From assembly GCF_000317515.1 (NCBI RefSeq), contig NC_019738.1, positions 4,552,001 to 4,616,000 of the forward strand: DNA of 64,000 nucleotides, read 5' to 3'. The notes beneath the pieces were generated by a model. It saw nothing but the letters and a program-made list of their open reading frames with translations, was not told where the DNA came from and did not search any database. Positions 62,887 through 64,000 of the stretch are shown piece by piece (positions within the stretch are counted from its first letter, which is position 1; each line of letters opens with the position of its first letter). The DNA is from Allocoleopsis franciscana PCC 7113 (GTDB lineage Bacteria; Cyanobacteriota; Cyanobacteriia; Cyanobacteriales; Coleofasciculaceae). The translations under genes were made by a program, and so were the position numbers.

Positions 62887-64000
62887 TTAAACATCGAGTT
62901 GGTACAGTGATATCGGCTCTTCAATCCCCTCAAATTCTCGCTGTCCCAGATTAATCGGTTGCAGGGGTAAAAAATTTTTAACCGCTTCATAAACCGATTG
63001 AGAAATACAAATTCCTCCGGAGGGAGCTTCAGCTTGTAATAGCTCCGCAATCTTGATTCCTGTTCCAATAATATCGCTGCAACTGAAAATCACTTCACCC
63101 AAATGAATCCCAATGCGATGAGTGAGTAAAGGTTCTATAGGAGGTTCCGCCGTCTGCCGTAAAGCCAGTTGAATCTCTTGAGCACAATTTACCGCATTCA
63201 GCACATTCGGAAAGTAGATTAATAACCTAGCACCGAACGATTTGAGTAGCTGACCTTCAAACTGTTGAGCCAGTTGGCTAATCAATTGGAAGTCTTGGTA
63301 AAGCTGAGCCTGTGTTCGTTCTGGGTTCATGTTGAGATTCGCCTGAAAATTTACAGCATCCGTGAAAACAATCGTAGCGAGGCGACTGTCTTGGATTAAA
63401 TTTAGCTGCAATCGACTTAGGCGATCGCTAAAATACTGACGATACAAAGTGCAACTCGGCACTACCCGCTGATTATGCCCCCGCACCAGCCCCATACTTT
63501 GTAATTTAAACGCCTGTACTGGTTCTAATTCCACAGCGTTTTGGGACTTGACAACCTGCATCAACGCACTCACGAGTTCTGGATACTGCTTAAGATTCCA
63601 TAATTGCCGTCTCAAATAATCGCTGTACAGTCCATCTTCTGCGATGGCTGTTTCTAAGAGTTCCTCAAGCGTAATCTCTTCATTACTAATATGATGAAGT
63701 GCCAACTGGACTAAATAAGGATTCCCACCAATCAACGCCATTAATTGTTCGACTTGCTGATTCGTCCAATTCAATTCATATCGGATTGCTAAATCTTTAA
63801 CTTGCTCAGCCGTAAACTCTGGCAACTCCATCGACAACCCAACATTAAAAGGGGATTGATTGATGTTGAGCGGAATATAAACTTCTGTGGAATGAACCAC
63901 TAATAACCGCAATTTTTGCCAAACATCACTACTTTCATCTCCATACTTAGCTTTTTCATACCAAGCTCGCAGCAAGCCAAAAAAGTCGGTGGCAATTTCT
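62887..64000 (-). CDS. AAA-like/class III cyclase-homology protein (partial)
   Basis: The frame is open to the window edge, so the 5' part is missing. The visible 371 residues begin in a STAND/AAA-like P-loop region (EIATDFFGLLRAWYEKAKYG, LRLLVVHSTEVYIPLNINQSPFNVG, ELPEFTAEQVKDLA) with a winged-helix-like segment. A class III nucleotide cyclase domain follows (about 190-350 of the visible part: TIVFTDAVNFQANL, LLKSFGARLLIYF, HRIGIHLGEVIF). The first metal Asp (FTDAVNF) is present. The second, normally in a GD motif, is Ala (SFGARLL), so catalysis is unlikely and a regulatory role is more probable. Convergent with the dCache receptor gene. Confidence 0.82.
   Translation of the reverse strand, partial: EIATDFFGLLRAWYEKAKYGDESSDVWQKLRLLVVHSTEVYIPLNINQSPFNVGLSMELPEFTAEQVKDLAIRYELNWTNQQVEQLMALIGGNPYLVQLALHHISNEEITLEELLETAIAEDGLYSDYLRRQLWNLKQYPELVSALMQVVKSQNAVELEPVQAFKLQSMGLVRGHNQRVVPSCTLYRQYFSDRLSRLQLNLIQDSRLATIVFTDAVNFQANLNMNPERTQAQLYQDFQLISQLAQQFEGQLLKSFGARLLIYFPNVLNAVNCAQEIQLALRQTAEPPIEPLLTHRIGIHLGEVIFSCSDIIGTGIKIAELLQAEAPSGGICISQSVYEAVKNFLPLQPINLGQREFEGIEEPISLYQLDV

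Overview
The window looks like part of the chromosome of a cyanobacterium, probably filamentous. GCGATCGC (HIP1) octamers recur throughout. The gene content is also typical of the group: DUF1822, DUF928 and CHASE2 proteins, a cyanoexosortase with its partner, a GUN4-domain protein, a two-partner-secretion adhesin, CbiT, and very large PAS/GAF histidine kinases. All assignments come from reading motifs by eye; no database search was run.

Layout. 1-7.4 kb: a coiled-coil protein, an FAD/Rieske oxidoreductase resembling aromatic-carotenoid enzymes, and an ABC-2 permease and its ATPase with a hybrid histidine kinase gene between them. 7.4-12.3 kb: a pilin-like protein, glyS and murD. 12.5-18 kb: a giant TpsA-type adhesin. 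18.3-25.1 kb: two PhyH-type dioxygenases, a small unknown protein, a cNMP-fold protein and a 1043-residue histidine kinase. 25.3-30.6 kb: an accessory island bounded by two inverted, apparently identical 1153-bp insertion sequences. It holds a truncated Uma2 nuclease, an Rpn/DUF4351 nuclease, an orphan four-repeat CRISPR array and a cut-off IS1634-type transposase. The right-hand IS also truncates a TPR-GUN4 protein. 32-37 kb: cdsA, cbiT, an Orn/Lys/Arg-decarboxylase-family enzyme, a proline-rich peptide and ychF. 37.6-42.1 kb: pbpC and a tyrosine-rich RTX protein.

42.1-49.4 kb is the most interesting region. In order it has a hairpin plus intrinsic terminator with no gene in front, a 52-residue ORF whose stop overlaps the start of a sigma-factor gene, a DUF1822 protein, a CHAT protease-like domain fused to a membrane-anchored CHASE2 sensor, and two secreted DUF928 proteins. 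Between the two DUF928 genes lies a decayed copy of the CHASE2 gene 3' end, so the CHASE2-DUF928 pair was once tandemly duplicated. I infer an envelope-sensing module that couples an extracytoplasmic sensor to a caspase-like protease and a sigma factor.

49.5-64 kb: aat, a sucC/sucD-like pair (the sucD-like gene carries a decayed N-terminal tandem duplication), an SDR, a membrane coiled-coil protein, cyanoexosortase A with its partner, a ParA-like ATPase, glutaminase, a dCache-HAMP-PAS-PAS receptor with no visible output domain, and, running off the window edge, an AAA-like protein with a degenerate class III cyclase domain.

No rRNA or tRNA gene and no cas gene was recognised.
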